From Collinsella aerofaciens (GTDB taxonomy: Bacteria; Actinomycetota; Coriobacteriia; Coriobacteriales; Coriobacteriaceae): DNA of 64,000 bases. Position 1 is the stretch's first letter, and each line of letters begins with the position of its first letter. The stretch covers positions 28,693-92,692 of the forward strand of contig NZ_SPFY01000005.1 in the NCBI RefSeq assembly GCF_005844325.1, in the 5' to 3' direction. The notes beneath the pieces are model-generated. The model did no database searches. It was not told the DNA's origin and saw only the letters and a program-made list of their open reading frames with translations. The translations under genes and the position numbers were made by a program. This document shows, piece by piece, positions 48,956 to 57,625 of this stretch.

Positions 48956-49543
48956 TTATAGCGAGCCCTTGGTGCTGGGGATGCCCTGCACGCGGGGATC
49001 GAGCTCGCAGGCGTGGCGCATCGTGCGGCCCACGGCCTTAAAGGCGGCCTCGATAATGTGATGCGAGTTGCCGCCCGCCAGCTCGCGCACGTGCAGCGTA
49101 AGTTTGGCATCGCGCGCAAAGGCATAGAAGAACTCGACAGCCAGCTCGGTATCGAAGCTGCCCACGCGCTCGGTCGGCACGGGCAGCTCGCAGTAGGCCT
49201 GGCCGCGACCCGAAATGTCCACGGCGGCCATCACGAGCGTCTCGTCCATGGCGATCGCCGCATCGGCAAAGCGCGTAATACCCGCTTTGTCGCCCAGCGC
49301 CCGGCAAAACGCCTCGCCCAGCACAATGCCCGTGTCCTCGACGGTATGGTGCGCATCGACTTCTACATCGCCTACCGCATGCACCGTCAAATCGAACAGG
49401 CCATGGCGGCCAAAGGCGTTGAGCATGTGGTCGAAAAACGGCACGCCGGTCGAGATATCGCACGTACCGGTTCCATCCAGGTCGAGTTTGACGACAATGT
49501 CGGTCTCCCCCGTCTTGCGGGTCACCTCGGCATAACGGCCCAT
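48956..49543 (-). CDS. hisB: Imidazoleglycerol-phosphate dehydratase
   Basis: 195-aa monofunctional HisB. Metal-binding repeats GVPFFDHMLNAFGRHG, DAHHTVEDTGI and GGNSHHIIEAAFKAVGR are complete. No phosphatase domain, so the PHP protein at 44 kb likely provides that activity. Adjoins hisC without gap. Confidence 0.96.
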   Translation of the reverse strand: MGRYAEVTRKTGETDIVVKLDLDGTGTCDISTGVPFFDHMLNAFGRHGLFDLTVHAVGDVEVDAHHTVEDTGIVLGEAFCRALGDKAGITRFADAAIAMDETLVMAAVDISGRGQAYCELPVPTERVGSFDTELAVEFFYAFARDAKLTLHVRELAGGNSHHIIEAAFKAVGRTMRHACELDPRVQGIPSTKGSL

Positions 49544-50659
49544 CTAGATCTCCTCCTTCACCAGCACGGCAAACGCAGCCAGTACCTCATCGTTTTCCTG
49601 CGGCATGCCCACGGTAATGCGCAGACAGTCCGAAAGCCCCGGCGCATAGCTAAAGTCGCGCACCAAAATCGAATACTCGTCGCGTAGGCGCTCGCGCACG
49701 CGCGTGGCATGCGGCGTACGCACGAGCACAAAGTTCGCCGCGCTCGGCCATGCCTCCACGGGCAGGCCCTCGGTAGCCATCGCGCGCAGGGCGCACAGCT
49801 CGCGCTCGCGCTCGGATGCGACCTGTGCCACCACGGGCGTGTACGCATCGCGGGCACGCACGCAGGCAAGCGCCGCCGCCTGGCTCAGCACGTTGACCGA
49901 ATAGATCTGGCGAATCGCCGCGAACACGTCGATGACCTCGGACGCCGCGATCACGTAGCCCAGACGCGTACCGGCAGCGCCAAACGCCTTGGACAACGTA
50001 TGCAGAATCACCAGGTTGGGATGCTCGGCGATAAGCCCCTGCGCCGTGGTGGCCGCGCCAAACAAATCGTCGGCAAACTCAACGTAGGCCTCGTCGACCA
50101 TTACCATGCCGGGGCACGCATCGCACAGGGCCGCGACAAAGTCGAGCGGCGTCACATCACCCGTGGGATTGTTGGGCGAGGTCACGATTGCCAGGTTGCA
50201 CTCGGGCGCCGCCGCAAGCACGGCTGTCTGATCGAGCTCAAAGGTCGCAGGGTCGCGCCACACGTCGCGCACCTCGGTCTGGCAGAGCGACGCAAAGAAC
50301 GCGTACTCGCTAAAGCACGGTGGGCAGTTGAGCAGGGTCCGTCCCGCGCCGCCAAACGCCAACAGGAAGTTATAGAGCAGCTCGTCACCGCCGTTACCCA
50401 CGCAGACATTCTCGCGCGCCACACCATGCCAAGCGGCAAGCTCGTCGCGCAGATCGTTGGACATGGGATCGGGATAGCGGTTGAGCGGTGTAGCAGCCAG
50501 GGCGGCGTCGACCGCCTCGCGCACACCAGCCGGCACGGGATAGGTGTTCTCGTTGGCCGAAAGGTTGATGCGTGTGGGCGTAAAGTTGGGATCGTAGGGC
50601 TCAATGCCGGCCAAGTAGGGCTGGACGAGCTCCTTCATACGGGGCGTCAGCTCGGCCAT
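49544..50659 (-). CDS. hisC: Histidinol-phosphate aminotransferase
   Basis: 371 aa from ATG 50659 (GGAGG upstream). Class II aminotransferase: INLSANENTYPV, TSPNNPTGDV, MVDEAYVEF and the PLP lysine in LHTLSKAFGAAGTRLGY. Converts imidazole acetol phosphate to histidinol phosphate. The first codon lies 1 bp after the hisD stop. Confidence 0.95.
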   Translation of the reverse strand: MAELTPRMKELVQPYLAGIEPYDPNFTPTRINLSANENTYPVPAGVREAVDAALAATPLNRYPDPMSNDLRDELAAWHGVARENVCVGNGGDELLYNFLLAFGGAGRTLLNCPPCFSEYAFFASLCQTEVRDVWRDPATFELDQTAVLAAAPECNLAIVTSPNNPTGDVTPLDFVAALCDACPGMVMVDEAYVEFADDLFGAATTAQGLIAEHPNLVILHTLSKAFGAAGTRLGYVIAASEVIDVFAAIRQIYSVNVLSQAAALACVRARDAYTPVVAQVASERERELCALRAMATEGLPVEAWPSAANFVLVRTPHATRVRERLRDEYSILVRDFSYAPGLSDCLRITVGMPQENDEVLAAFAVLVKEEI

Positions 50660-50660
50660 A

Positions 50661-52097
50661 TTAGGCCTCCTTGCCAGTTGTGCCAACGCCATCCGCGCCC
50701 GCAGCCGCCAGGTCAACGCCCTCGGCAACCGTCGCCACGGGGTCGCCCGGCCAGGCGACCTTGGTCAGGTCGGCCGCGGCGAGCGACTCGACGCTCACGG
50801 CATCCTCGCCCTGCTCTAGCACACGGCGACGCAGTGCGGCGGAAAGCGCGTGTGCCCACAGGCCCTCGGACTCGGCTAGACGCTGCGTGGCGGGAGCGTC
50901 CGAGAGCAGGCCCTCGGGTGTATAGCAGATAACACTCGAGCGCTTGACGAACTCCTCCACCGAAAGCGGGTTGGAGAACATGGCCGTGCCGCCGGTCGGC
51001 AGCGTGTGATTGGGGCCGGCAACATAATCGCCGAGCGGCTCGGAGCTCCAAGCACCCACAAAGATGGCGCCGGCGTTGCGAATGCCGCCGAGCAGGCCCA
51101 TCGCGTCCTTGCAGTGCAGCTCAAGGTGCTCGGGCGCCACGGTGTTCACGGCCTCGACGGCGGCAGCCATGTCGGCGGCCACCACGATGGTGCCCTCATT
51201 GTCGAGCGAGGCGCGCGTAATCTCGGCGCGTGGCGACTGCGCGACCAGAATATCGATACCCGCCTCGACCTCACGCGCAAACTGCTCGTCGCAGGTCACC
51301 AGATAGCAGGCTGCCAGTGGATCGTGCTCGGCCTGGGCCATCAGGTCGGCCGCGACCACCATGGGCTTGGCCGTGGCGTCGGCCAGCACGCAGACCTCGG
51401 AAGGACCGGCGACCATGTCGATACCCACGTCACCCGAGACAATCTGTTTGGCAGCGGCGACAAAGGCGTTGCCCGGGCCGGTGATTTTGTCGACGCGCGG
51501 AATGGTCTCGGTACCGTACGCCAGTGCGGCCACGGCCTGGGCGCCGCCCACCATATAGATCTCGTCCACGCCGCCGAGCTTTGCCGCGGCGAGCGTGTAG
51601 GGGCTTATCAGGCCGTCCTTTTGCGGCGGGGTCACCATGACCACGCGTTTGACGCCGGCCACCTTGGCGGGAATGGCGTTCATAAGCACGGTGGAAGGGT
51701 ACTGTGCACGACCGCCCGGCACGTAGATACCGGCCGCAGCAAGCGGGGTCACCTTAACGCCGAGCATCGTGCCGTCCGGGCGCGTGGTAAACCAGCTCTG
51801 CTCGACCTCGCGCTGGTGGAACTCGCGAATCTGGCGTGCAGCCTTTTCGAGCGCCGCGACAAAAGCGGGATCGAGGCCTTCGAGCGCGGCATCGATCTGC
51901 TCTTGCGGTAGACGGAAGCTCTGCAGTTCAACGCCGTCAAAGCGCTGGCAATAGTCGCGCACTGCGGCATCGCCGTTGGCACGCACGTTGGCCACAATAT
52001 CGCGGGCGGCGTCGACGATGTTTTGCGGCAGCACGCCCTTACGGTTGAGCTGGTTGGTAACGAGGCGCTCGCCGGGAGCAAGCTTGATGGTCTTCAT
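50661..52097 (-). CDS. hisD: Histidinol dehydrogenase
   Basis: 478 aa. [52 protein letters not shown] and APEHLELHC are the conserved NAD- and zinc-site regions. Oxidises histidinol to histidine in two steps. A C-terminal extension rich in Ala/Gly/Val (about 40 residues) is longer than in E. coli HisD. Second gene of the operon. Confidence 0.95.
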   Translation of the reverse strand: MKTIKLAPGERLVTNQLNRKGVLPQNIVDAARDIVANVRANGDAAVRDYCQRFDGVELQSFRLPQEQIDAALEGLDPAFVAALEKAARQIREFHQREVEQSWFTTRPDGTMLGVKVTPLAAAGIYVPGGRAQYPSTVLMNAIPAKVAGVKRVVMVTPPQKDGLISPYTLAAAKLGGVDEIYMVGGAQAVAALAYGTETIPRVDKITGPGNAFVAAAKQIVSGDVGIDMVAGPSEVCVLADATAKPMVVAADLMAQAEHDPLAACYLVTCDEQFAREVEAGIDILVAQSPRAEITRASLDNEGTIVVAADMAAAVEAVNTVAPEHLELHCKDAMGLLGGIRNAGAIFVGAWSSEPLGDYVAGPNHTLPTGGTAMFSNPLSVEEFVKRSSVICYTPEGLLSDAPATQRLAESEGLWAHALSAALRRRVLEQGEDAVSVESLAAADLTKVAWPGDPVATVAEGVDLAAAGADGVGTTGKEA

Positions 52098-52202
52098 ATC
52101 GGTATCCCCTATCGGTCGAGGTTATGTTCGAAAAACGAGAGGCCGGGCGGCGGCGCCAGTCGACCCGCAGCCCAGACGTTGGGGCGCCCGTGCGTGCTCG
52201 CG

Positions 52203-53918
52203 CTATTGTGCCGAGCCCGCAACGGGCTCAAAATGCCTGTCCTTCACGGCTGCCGCCAAGCGATCTGCCAGATTGCGTACGCGCGGATCCAGACGTGCGG
52301 CGCCTGGATTGACAAAGAAGCGGGCCGTGCAGTCCATGATGCGGCCGGTGATGACCAGGTCATTGTCACGCAGCGTGGCGCCCGTGGCGGTAATGTCCAC
52401 GATGCGATCGGTCATGCCAACGATGGGGCCCAACTCAATATTGCCGTGCAGCGAGACGATGTCGGCGTTCACGCCGCGCTCGGCATACCAGGCACTCGCG
52501 ATGCGCGGGTACTTGGTTGCCACGCGAAGCGACCCACGGCGGGCATAGTTGCGCTCGGCCTGGCCGGCGCGCCACGCGGGCTCCGCCTCGATAAACGTGC
52601 ACAGACCGTAGCCCAGGTCGACCAGCTGCAGCAGGTTGAGGTCTGCCTCGATAAGCGAGTCCCAGCCGCAGATGCCGCAGTCGGCACCGCCGCAGCCCAC
52701 AAAGGCGGGCGCGTCGCTGGGACGCACGATGACAAACTCGATATCGCCGACCGCACCCTCACCGGCCTGTGTGTCGCGGCCGCGCACGATGAGGTGACGA
52801 CCGGGGTCACGCAGCTCAGAGACATCCAAGCCCGCGGCCTCGAGCACGTCGAGCGTGTCAGCCTTAAGCGAGCCCTTGGGCACGGCAATGCGCAGCGGAC
52901 CCTCGGCACCGCGCCCCACGGCGTGATCGCCATCGGAAGCAGCGTCCTCGGCCGAGGTGTGCGCGGCCTCCAGACGCTCGAGCGAAAAGGCGAAGCCCGC
53001 CGCCGGCACCTCGATGCCGTCGCCAAATGCACCGGTAAAGATGGAGTCGTAGCGTCCGCCCGAACCGACCGGATCGGGCAGTCCGCCGGCATAGGCCTTA
53101 AAGACCAGGCCCGTGTAGTAATCAAACGAGTTCATGATGGAGAAGTCGAAGGACAGCACCTGGGCGTCCTCGGGAGCCAGGCCCTCGACCAGGGCACGCA
53201 GCTCGCGCGTGAGCGGCGCGACAACGCCCGCCGCCGTCAGCAGCGCGTCGACGCGGTCGAGCACCTCGGCACCACCGTGCAGGCGCGGCAGCTCGCTAAT
53301 GGCGACCTTAACGGCCTCGGACTCGGTGCTTTTCGCCACGCGGGCATCGAGGCCCACGAAGTCGTTGGCGTGCACACAACGCAATGCCTCGGCAGCCAGT
53401 TCGCGATCCTCACAGGCCGCGAGCAGTTCCTTAAACGGACGCACGCTGCCCGCGATAATGCGCGCACCGGGAAGTGCCAGCTTGCGCACGGCCTCCGCCA
53501 CCAGCGAGACGATCTCGACATCGCCCGCGGTATCGCCCACACCGATAAGCTCAAAACCCAACTGCGTAAACTGACGCGAGCCGCCGGCATTGCGCTGGCA
53601 CTCGCGAACCACCGGCGCCTCGTAGCGAAGGCGCAGCGGCAGATCGGCCGCGCGCATGCGGGTCGAAACCAAGCGCACGATTGGCAGCGTGTTGTCGGGA
53701 CGGACCACCAGCAGGCGGCCGTCATCATCAAAGAGCTTAAACGGGGTGTCCGCAATGCGGCCACCCTCCTCGAGAGAGCCCTTGTCCTCGAGCAGCGGCG
53801 TCTCGACCGGCAGGTAATGATGCTCCCTAAAGCAGCCCTTCACCGTCAGCGCAATCTCCTCGCGCGCCTGAGCCTCCTCGGGCAATATGTCCCGGAATCC
53901 CCACGGTGTGGCCGTCAT
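52203..53918 (-). CDS. hisG: HisZ-HisG fusion: ATP phosphoribosyltransferase regulatory and catalytic parts in one chain
   Basis: 571 aa. Residues 1-~320 resemble HisZ, the HisRS-like regulatory subunit (RPDNTLPIVRLVSTRM, YEAPVVRECQRNAGGSRQFTQLG, GSGGRYDSIFTGAFG). An acidic linker (TSAEDAASDGDHAVGRGAEG, 321-340) follows. Residues ~341-571 are a short-form HisG (PLRIAVPKGSLKADTLDVLE...GNIELGPIVGMTDRIVDI...). The two are normally separate and form a hetero-octamer catalysing ATP + PRPP to PR-ATP. First gene of the operon. Confidence 0.93.
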   Translation of the reverse strand: MTATPWGFRDILPEEAQAREEIALTVKGCFREHHYLPVETPLLEDKGSLEEGGRIADTPFKLFDDDGRLLVVRPDNTLPIVRLVSTRMRAADLPLRLRYEAPVVRECQRNAGGSRQFTQLGFELIGVGDTAGDVEIVSLVAEAVRKLALPGARIIAGSVRPFKELLAACEDRELAAEALRCVHANDFVGLDARVAKSTESEAVKVAISELPRLHGGAEVLDRVDALLTAAGVVAPLTRELRALVEGLAPEDAQVLSFDFSIMNSFDYYTGLVFKAYAGGLPDPVGSGGRYDSIFTGAFGDGIEVPAAGFAFSLERLEAAHTSAEDAASDGDHAVGRGAEGPLRIAVPKGSLKADTLDVLEAAGLDVSELRDPGRHLIVRGRDTQAGEGAVGDIEFVIVRPSDAPAFVGCGGADCGICGWDSLIEADLNLLQLVDLGYGLCTFIEAEPAWRAGQAERNYARRGSLRVATKYPRIASAWYAERGVNADIVSLHGNIELGPIVGMTDRIVDITATGATLRDNDLVITGRIMDCTARFFVNPGAARLDPRVRNLADRLAAAVKDRHFEPVAGSAQ

Positions 53919-53953
53919 CTGGTGAGCCTCCTCATGCTGTGTTTCATATAGAA

Positions 53954-53985
53954 CAGAAGACCGGCATAGCTCCGCCGGTCTTCTG
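53954..53985 (-). terminator. Hairpin at the 5' edge of the his operon
   Basis: CAGAAGACCGGC and GCCGGTCTTCTG, perfect 12-bp arms. Either terminator of the upstream frlC-like gene or, given the -10 just outside it, a 5' stem-loop of the his mRNA. T-rich but interrupted tail. Confidence 0.65.
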
Positions 53986-53993
53986 GGTACTTT

Positions 53994-53999
53994 AGCATA
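53994..53999 (-). promoter_or_regulatory. Possible -10 of the his operon
   Basis: TATGCT on the minus strand, with transcription expected to begin near 53987, right before the 53954-53985 hairpin. The -35 is poor. No T-box or histidine-rich leader peptide seen. Confidence 0.35.
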
Positions 54000-54087
54000 C
54001 TAGAGTGCTTGCGGGGAAAATCCGTCGTAGCCGCTCACACCGTATTCATTTGGAAACATAGGGCAGATTGCCGCAACCCAACCCCAC

Positions 54088-54924
54088 CTAGGCGCCAATC
54101 GCACGACGATACTCTGCCATTACCTGCGCATCGGCAGCTGCGGGGTCGGCAAAATAGCGCCAGTCATAGGTCTCGGCCGAAACAACTCCGCGATAGCCGC
54201 GCGCCACCAGCCTATCCAGGTCGGCGCGCATATCGCGGTCGCCGTCACCCCAGGCAAGATGCGTCGTGCCATCTGCCGCAACATCGACAAAATGCACGTG
54301 GGCGACATCATCGCCAAGCAGATCGAAATAATCGTCGATGGTATCCCCCGCCACCGCCATAGCGCCTATATCCAGACACGCCTTAAGTGCCGGATGATCA
54401 ACTGCCTCGATCATGCGCTTCGTGTCGGCCGCCGAGTTCACGATCATCGACTCAACCGGCTGTAGGGCCTCGAGCACCAGTCGCACGCCGCGCTCTCCCG
54501 CATGCTCGGCAATCGCACGCAGCATCGAGGCACTTCGACCCCACGCGTCCTCGATTGGCTCGTTCAAAAATGCCCAGCCGCTCGAGACCATGACCTGCTC
54601 GGCTCCAAGTTCCGCCGCGATATCCACAACGTTCTTAAAGTACGCGAGCGTGCGGGCACGTGCCTCATTCCCGCGCGCCGCGATATTCCACGGCTTGGGG
54701 TTGTTCTGTTCGGGACAAAGCCCCACAATCCGAACCCCATACCGCTGCGACAGCTCCCGCACCTGCTCGAGCGAATCGTATCCATGGCAATCGACATACA
54801 GATGCATCGCCCCGGTCCAAAGCTCGCAACACGTGTAGCCCGAGGCCGCTGCCGAAGAAAAGAATTCCTCAAGGTCAAAATAACGATGGCTGATATTCAT
54901 GACGGCAAGCTGCGGATACTCCAT
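54088..54924 (-). CDS. FrlC-like sugar epimerase (TIM-barrel AP endonuclease-2 fold)
   Basis: 278 aa from ATG 54924 (AAAGG upstream); GTG 54933 is an alternative. Order of segments matches E. coli FrlC (fructoselysine 3-epimerase): GYTCCELWTG, YGVRIVGLCPEQNNPKPWNI, LVLEALQPVESMIVNSA, ACLDIGAMAVAGDTIDDYFDLLGDDVAHVHFVD and SAETYDWRYFAD. Last gene of the PTS operon with an FrlB-like deglycase, supporting use of Amadori compounds. Another ketose epimerase role is possible. Confidence 0.8.
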   Translation of the reverse strand: MEYPQLAVMNISHRYFDLEEFFSSAAASGYTCCELWTGAMHLYVDCHGYDSLEQVRELSQRYGVRIVGLCPEQNNPKPWNIAARGNEARARTLAYFKNVVDIAAELGAEQVMVSSGWAFLNEPIEDAWGRSASMLRAIAEHAGERGVRLVLEALQPVESMIVNSAADTKRMIEAVDHPALKACLDIGAMAVAGDTIDDYFDLLGDDVAHVHFVDVAADGTTHLAWGDGDRDMRADLDRLVARGYRGVVSAETYDWRYFADPAAADAQVMAEYRRAIGA

Positions 54925-54945
54925 CTTGTCCACCTTTCGGCAAAA

Positions 54946-54976
54946 GGGCGCCGCAGCACAGTGTGCGCGACGCCCC
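54946..54976 (-). terminator. Hairpin between PTS IID and frlC-like gene
   Basis: GGGCG-C-CGC...CACA and TGTG...GCG-CGA-CGCCC arms; TTTTG follows on the minus strand. Likely a leaky intra-operon terminator. Confidence 0.55.
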
Positions 54977-55007
54977 CTCTTACATTGTTCTCATTATGAC
55001 GGATACT

Positions 55008-55844
55008 CTACTGGACACCAAGCACTCCAAAGAACGCGCCAGCGATACTCACGAGCAGGATCACGAGCATGATAAGCAGCGGATTCATCTTCTTCTTGAG
55101 CATGAGATAGACGATTCCAAACAGCCCCATCGTGACAAAGCCCGGGAAGATTCCGTTGAGCAGCTCGGCCAGCGTCTGAGCACCATCGCCCGCACCGACC
55201 ATGAGCGGAATGTCCACGGTGACCATCTCCATGGTCATAGCGCCGATCACCATGGCGCCCATGATAGAGGCCATCTTGACGATCGTGTCCATAATGCCCG
55301 ATTCCTGGACCTTGCTGATCATGTCCGAGCCAAAGCGATATCCCACAAACGTCAGCAGGTAACGGATGATGTAGTGAGGGACGTTGAACACGAGCAGGAA
55401 CAAAATCGGGCCAAGAATAGAGCCCTGCAGCGCCAGCGACGTGCCGACACCCGTTGCCAAAAATCGCAGCGTGCCCCAGTAGAAGGCATCGCCCACACCG
55501 GACAGCGGTCCCATCAAAGCAAGCTTGACATTTGAGATCGCGCTCGTGTCAAAGCTATCGTCAGTAGCGTTGACCTCTTCCATTGCAGCGGCGATGGACA
55601 TGGGGAGCGTCGAGATGTACGGCGTGACGTTATAGAGCTCCATATGGCGCTTAAGGGCGGCCTTAAAGTCCGCATCCTGCGGATACAGCTTGCGAAGAAT
55701 CGGCATAAGGGCCCACATAAAGCCGATATGGCCCATACGCTCGTAGTTCCAGGAATGCTCATAGGGAATCGAGCGCCAGAACAGCTTCTTAAGGTCTGCG
55801 CGGGAAATCAGCCCGTCGTAAGAAGACTCAAACTTAAAACTCAT
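55008..55844 (-). CDS. PTS mannose-family EIID component (frl-type operon)
   Basis: 278 aa from ATG 55844, whose start overlaps the IIC end by 11 bp. GPLSGVGDAFYWGTLRFLATGVG is the EIID core with the conserved GVGD. C-terminal membrane helix MNPLLIMLVILLVSIAGAFFGVLG. Together with IIC it forms the membrane channel. Only distantly similar to the duplicated EIID genes at 60 and 63 kb. Confidence 0.92.
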   Translation of the reverse strand: MSFKFESSYDGLISRADLKKLFWRSIPYEHSWNYERMGHIGFMWALMPILRKLYPQDADFKAALKRHMELYNVTPYISTLPMSIAAAMEEVNATDDSFDTSAISNVKLALMGPLSGVGDAFYWGTLRFLATGVGTSLALQGSILGPILFLLVFNVPHYIIRYLLTFVGYRFGSDMISKVQESGIMDTIVKMASIMGAMVIGAMTMEMVTVDIPLMVGAGDGAQTLAELLNGIFPGFVTMGLFGIVYLMLKKKMNPLLIMLVILLVSIAGAFFGVLGVQ

Positions 55845-56625
55845 CGAACCCACTCCCAATCGCAGGATCCTCGGTTGCCACTGCGGGCTGCTCCGCTTTT
55901 TTCTTATCACCCAAAACCGTCATCGCGACGACGATGATCGCGGCAAAGATCGCCACGCCCGTCGTGCTAATGCCAAAGTAGGCGACGAGGAAGAAGCCAG
56001 CGAAGAAGAACGGCGCCACCGTTTTGTTCATAATCATCTGCGCCAGCATCGCAAAGCCGAGTGCGGGCAAGAAGGCGGCGGCGACATCCATGCCGGCCTG
56101 AACGAAATCGGGGATGATGTTGAGCAGGCTGGCAACAGCATCGGCGCCAAAGAAGAATGCCAGGGGAATAATCAGCAGGCCGCACCAGCTCTGCGCGTAA
56201 CCGGCGATGAGCATGTTGCGCGTGATGGCCTTGGTGTCCCCGTCCTCGACGTTTTTGTCGATACGGTGCACCAGCAGTAGCATCACCGGCTGGCCCAGGG
56301 CCGTATCAAGCGCCAGGACGATCGTTGCGATGGGAATGCCCAGGGTCAGGGCCGCCGAAGCGTCCGCGCCGGCCTGCATGGCAAGCGACACACCCAGGAT
56401 GGTTCCGGAAATCGTATCGGGCGGGTTATACGCACCGACCGAGATGGCGCCGACCATGGCAAGCTCCATCGTGGCGCCCATGATCGTGCCGGTCACCATG
56501 TCGCCCATGACAAGGCCAACCAGAGGTCCGAGCACAATCGGGCGCTGGAGGTAGCTCGTACCGGTCAGCCACTCGGAATAGCCCAAAAGGGCAATAAGGA
56601 AAATCAGGATTGTCTTGATAACCAT
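55834..56625 (-). CDS. PTS mannose-family EIIC component (frl-type operon)
   Basis: 263 aa, multi-pass. RPIVLGPLVGLVMGDMVTGTIMGATMELAMVGAISVGAYNPPD is the EIIC signature. Ends in a cytosolic DEKKAEQ-rich tail. Forms the sugar channel with IID. Starts 8 bp after the IIB stop. Confidence 0.92.
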   Translation of the reverse strand: MVIKTILIFLIALLGYSEWLTGTSYLQRPIVLGPLVGLVMGDMVTGTIMGATMELAMVGAISVGAYNPPDTISGTILGVSLAMQAGADASAALTLGIPIATIVLALDTALGQPVMLLLVHRIDKNVEDGDTKAITRNMLIAGYAQSWCGLLIIPLAFFFGADAVASLLNIIPDFVQAGMDVAAAFLPALGFAMLAQMIMNKTVAPFFFAGFFLVAYFGISTTGVAIFAAIIVVAMTVLGDKKKAEQPAVATEDPAIGSGFDEF

Positions 56626-56633
56626 GACAGCCC

Positions 56634-57104
56634 CTAACCGATGACCTTCGCGGCGTCAGTCTTCGCATCTGCCGGAATCATCTGAATGAACAGTTCATAG
56701 CCCTCGCCGAGCAGCTCTTTGACGTATGCCTCGTTTTCGGGCGTAAGGAACACACTCGTCGAGACCTGGCGGGCATTCTCGCTAAAGGCAACGTTGCCGA
56801 GGTTGATCTTCTTGACTCCCATCGCCTTGGCGACGGCACCGGCCTGCTGGATCGTCTCGCAAACCACGAAGAGCTTGTACTTATCGGTCACTCCGCTCTG
56901 GAGCGCCTTGACGGCGTCCTCGGTGTTTTTGACGACGACCTTGCAGCCCTCAGGCTTTGCAAGGGACAGGGCCTGTAGACGAAGCTTGTCATTGAGGACC
57001 GTGTCGCTCACCAACAGGATGCAATCGGCACCCAGAGCCGAGGTCCAGCTAACGGCAACCTGGCCGTGAAGCAGTCGATAATCTACACGAATCATCTGAA
57101 TCAT
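56634..57104 (-). CDS. PTS mannose-family EIIB component (frl-type operon)
   Basis: 156 aa. IRVDYRLLHGQVAVSWTSALGA carries the phosphorylated His13. LVSDTVLNDKLRLQALSLAKPEG and INLGNVAF follow the family. Passes phosphate from IIA to the substrate. Confidence 0.93.
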   Translation of the reverse strand: MIQMIRVDYRLLHGQVAVSWTSALGADCILLVSDTVLNDKLRLQALSLAKPEGCKVVVKNTEDAVKALQSGVTDKYKLFVVCETIQQAGAVAKAMGVKKINLGNVAFSENARQVSTSVFLTPENEAYVKELLGEGYELFIQMIPADAKTDAAKVIG

Positions 57105-57121
57105 GATGTGCTCCCTAGTGG

Positions 57122-57538
57122 TTAAAACTCATCGAGCTCGGCCTGCCCCAGCAGGTCGTTGACGTACTTGACCTTGGTGTCGTCCGCCTCGACGATCTGG
57201 CGAATGGCCTCATCGATCGGGGTGGATTCGGGCACGAACAGCAGCTGAATAAGGAGCGGCAGGTTCATATTGGTCACCAGATGCGTGTTGGGACGCGTCT
57301 GGACGATCTTGGTGAACTCGTTGTTGACACTGCCACCAAAGAGGTCGGTGCAAACGACGACCTCATCGTCCGCGGCAAAGCCGTCCAGAATCGCTGCGGC
57401 CTCCTTGGTCAGGTCCTCGTTTCCGTCGACATACATAGAGAGCGCATGGACGTTTTCGCGCTCGCCGGAAAGCAGGCCGATGCTCTCGACGATTCCAGAC
57501 GCAAAATGAGCATGGGACGCCACGATAAACTGCCTCAT
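57122..57538 (-). CDS. PTS mannose-family EIIA component (frl-type operon)
   Basis: 138 aa from ATG 57538 (GGAAGGGG upstream). RQFIVASHAHFASGIVESI has the N-terminal phospho-histidine (His9). VVCTDLFGGSVNNEFTKI is the DLxGGSPxN loop of the family. First PTS gene after frlB, but separated from it by a hairpin. Confidence 0.92.
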   Translation of the reverse strand: MRQFIVASHAHFASGIVESIGLLSGERENVHALSMYVDGNEDLTKEAAAILDGFAADDEVVVCTDLFGGSVNNEFTKIVQTRPNTHLVTNMNLPLLIQLLFVPESTPIDEAIRQIVEADDTKVKYVNDLLGQAELDEF

Positions 57539-57573
57539 TCGATTCCCCTTCCTAGCGAATTTCGGCATAAAAA

Positions 57574-57597
57574 TGCCCGGACGCATGCGCCCGGGCA
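57574..57597 (-). terminator. Hairpin between frlB-like gene and PTS IIA
   Basis: TGCCCGG and CCGGGCA around ACGCATGCGC (itself GCGC/GCAT-rich and pairable); TTTTTATG follows on the minus strand. It would reduce read-through from frlB into the PTS genes. Confidence 0.75.
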
Positions 57598-57625
57598 GGG
57601 TGCTTCTTAAATGAGTGGTCAACTA

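Noticed and set aside
52023..53951. 642-codon plus-strand open frame over hisZG
   Set aside because: Antisense shadow of a well-supported gene. The same holds for 1076-2443, 29444-30526, 49709-50932, 57611-58774 and 62569-63858.
53954..53999. T-box leader controlling the his operon
   Set aside because: No T-box bulge consensus, specifier loop or room for one: only ~70 nt separate the putative start and hisZG.
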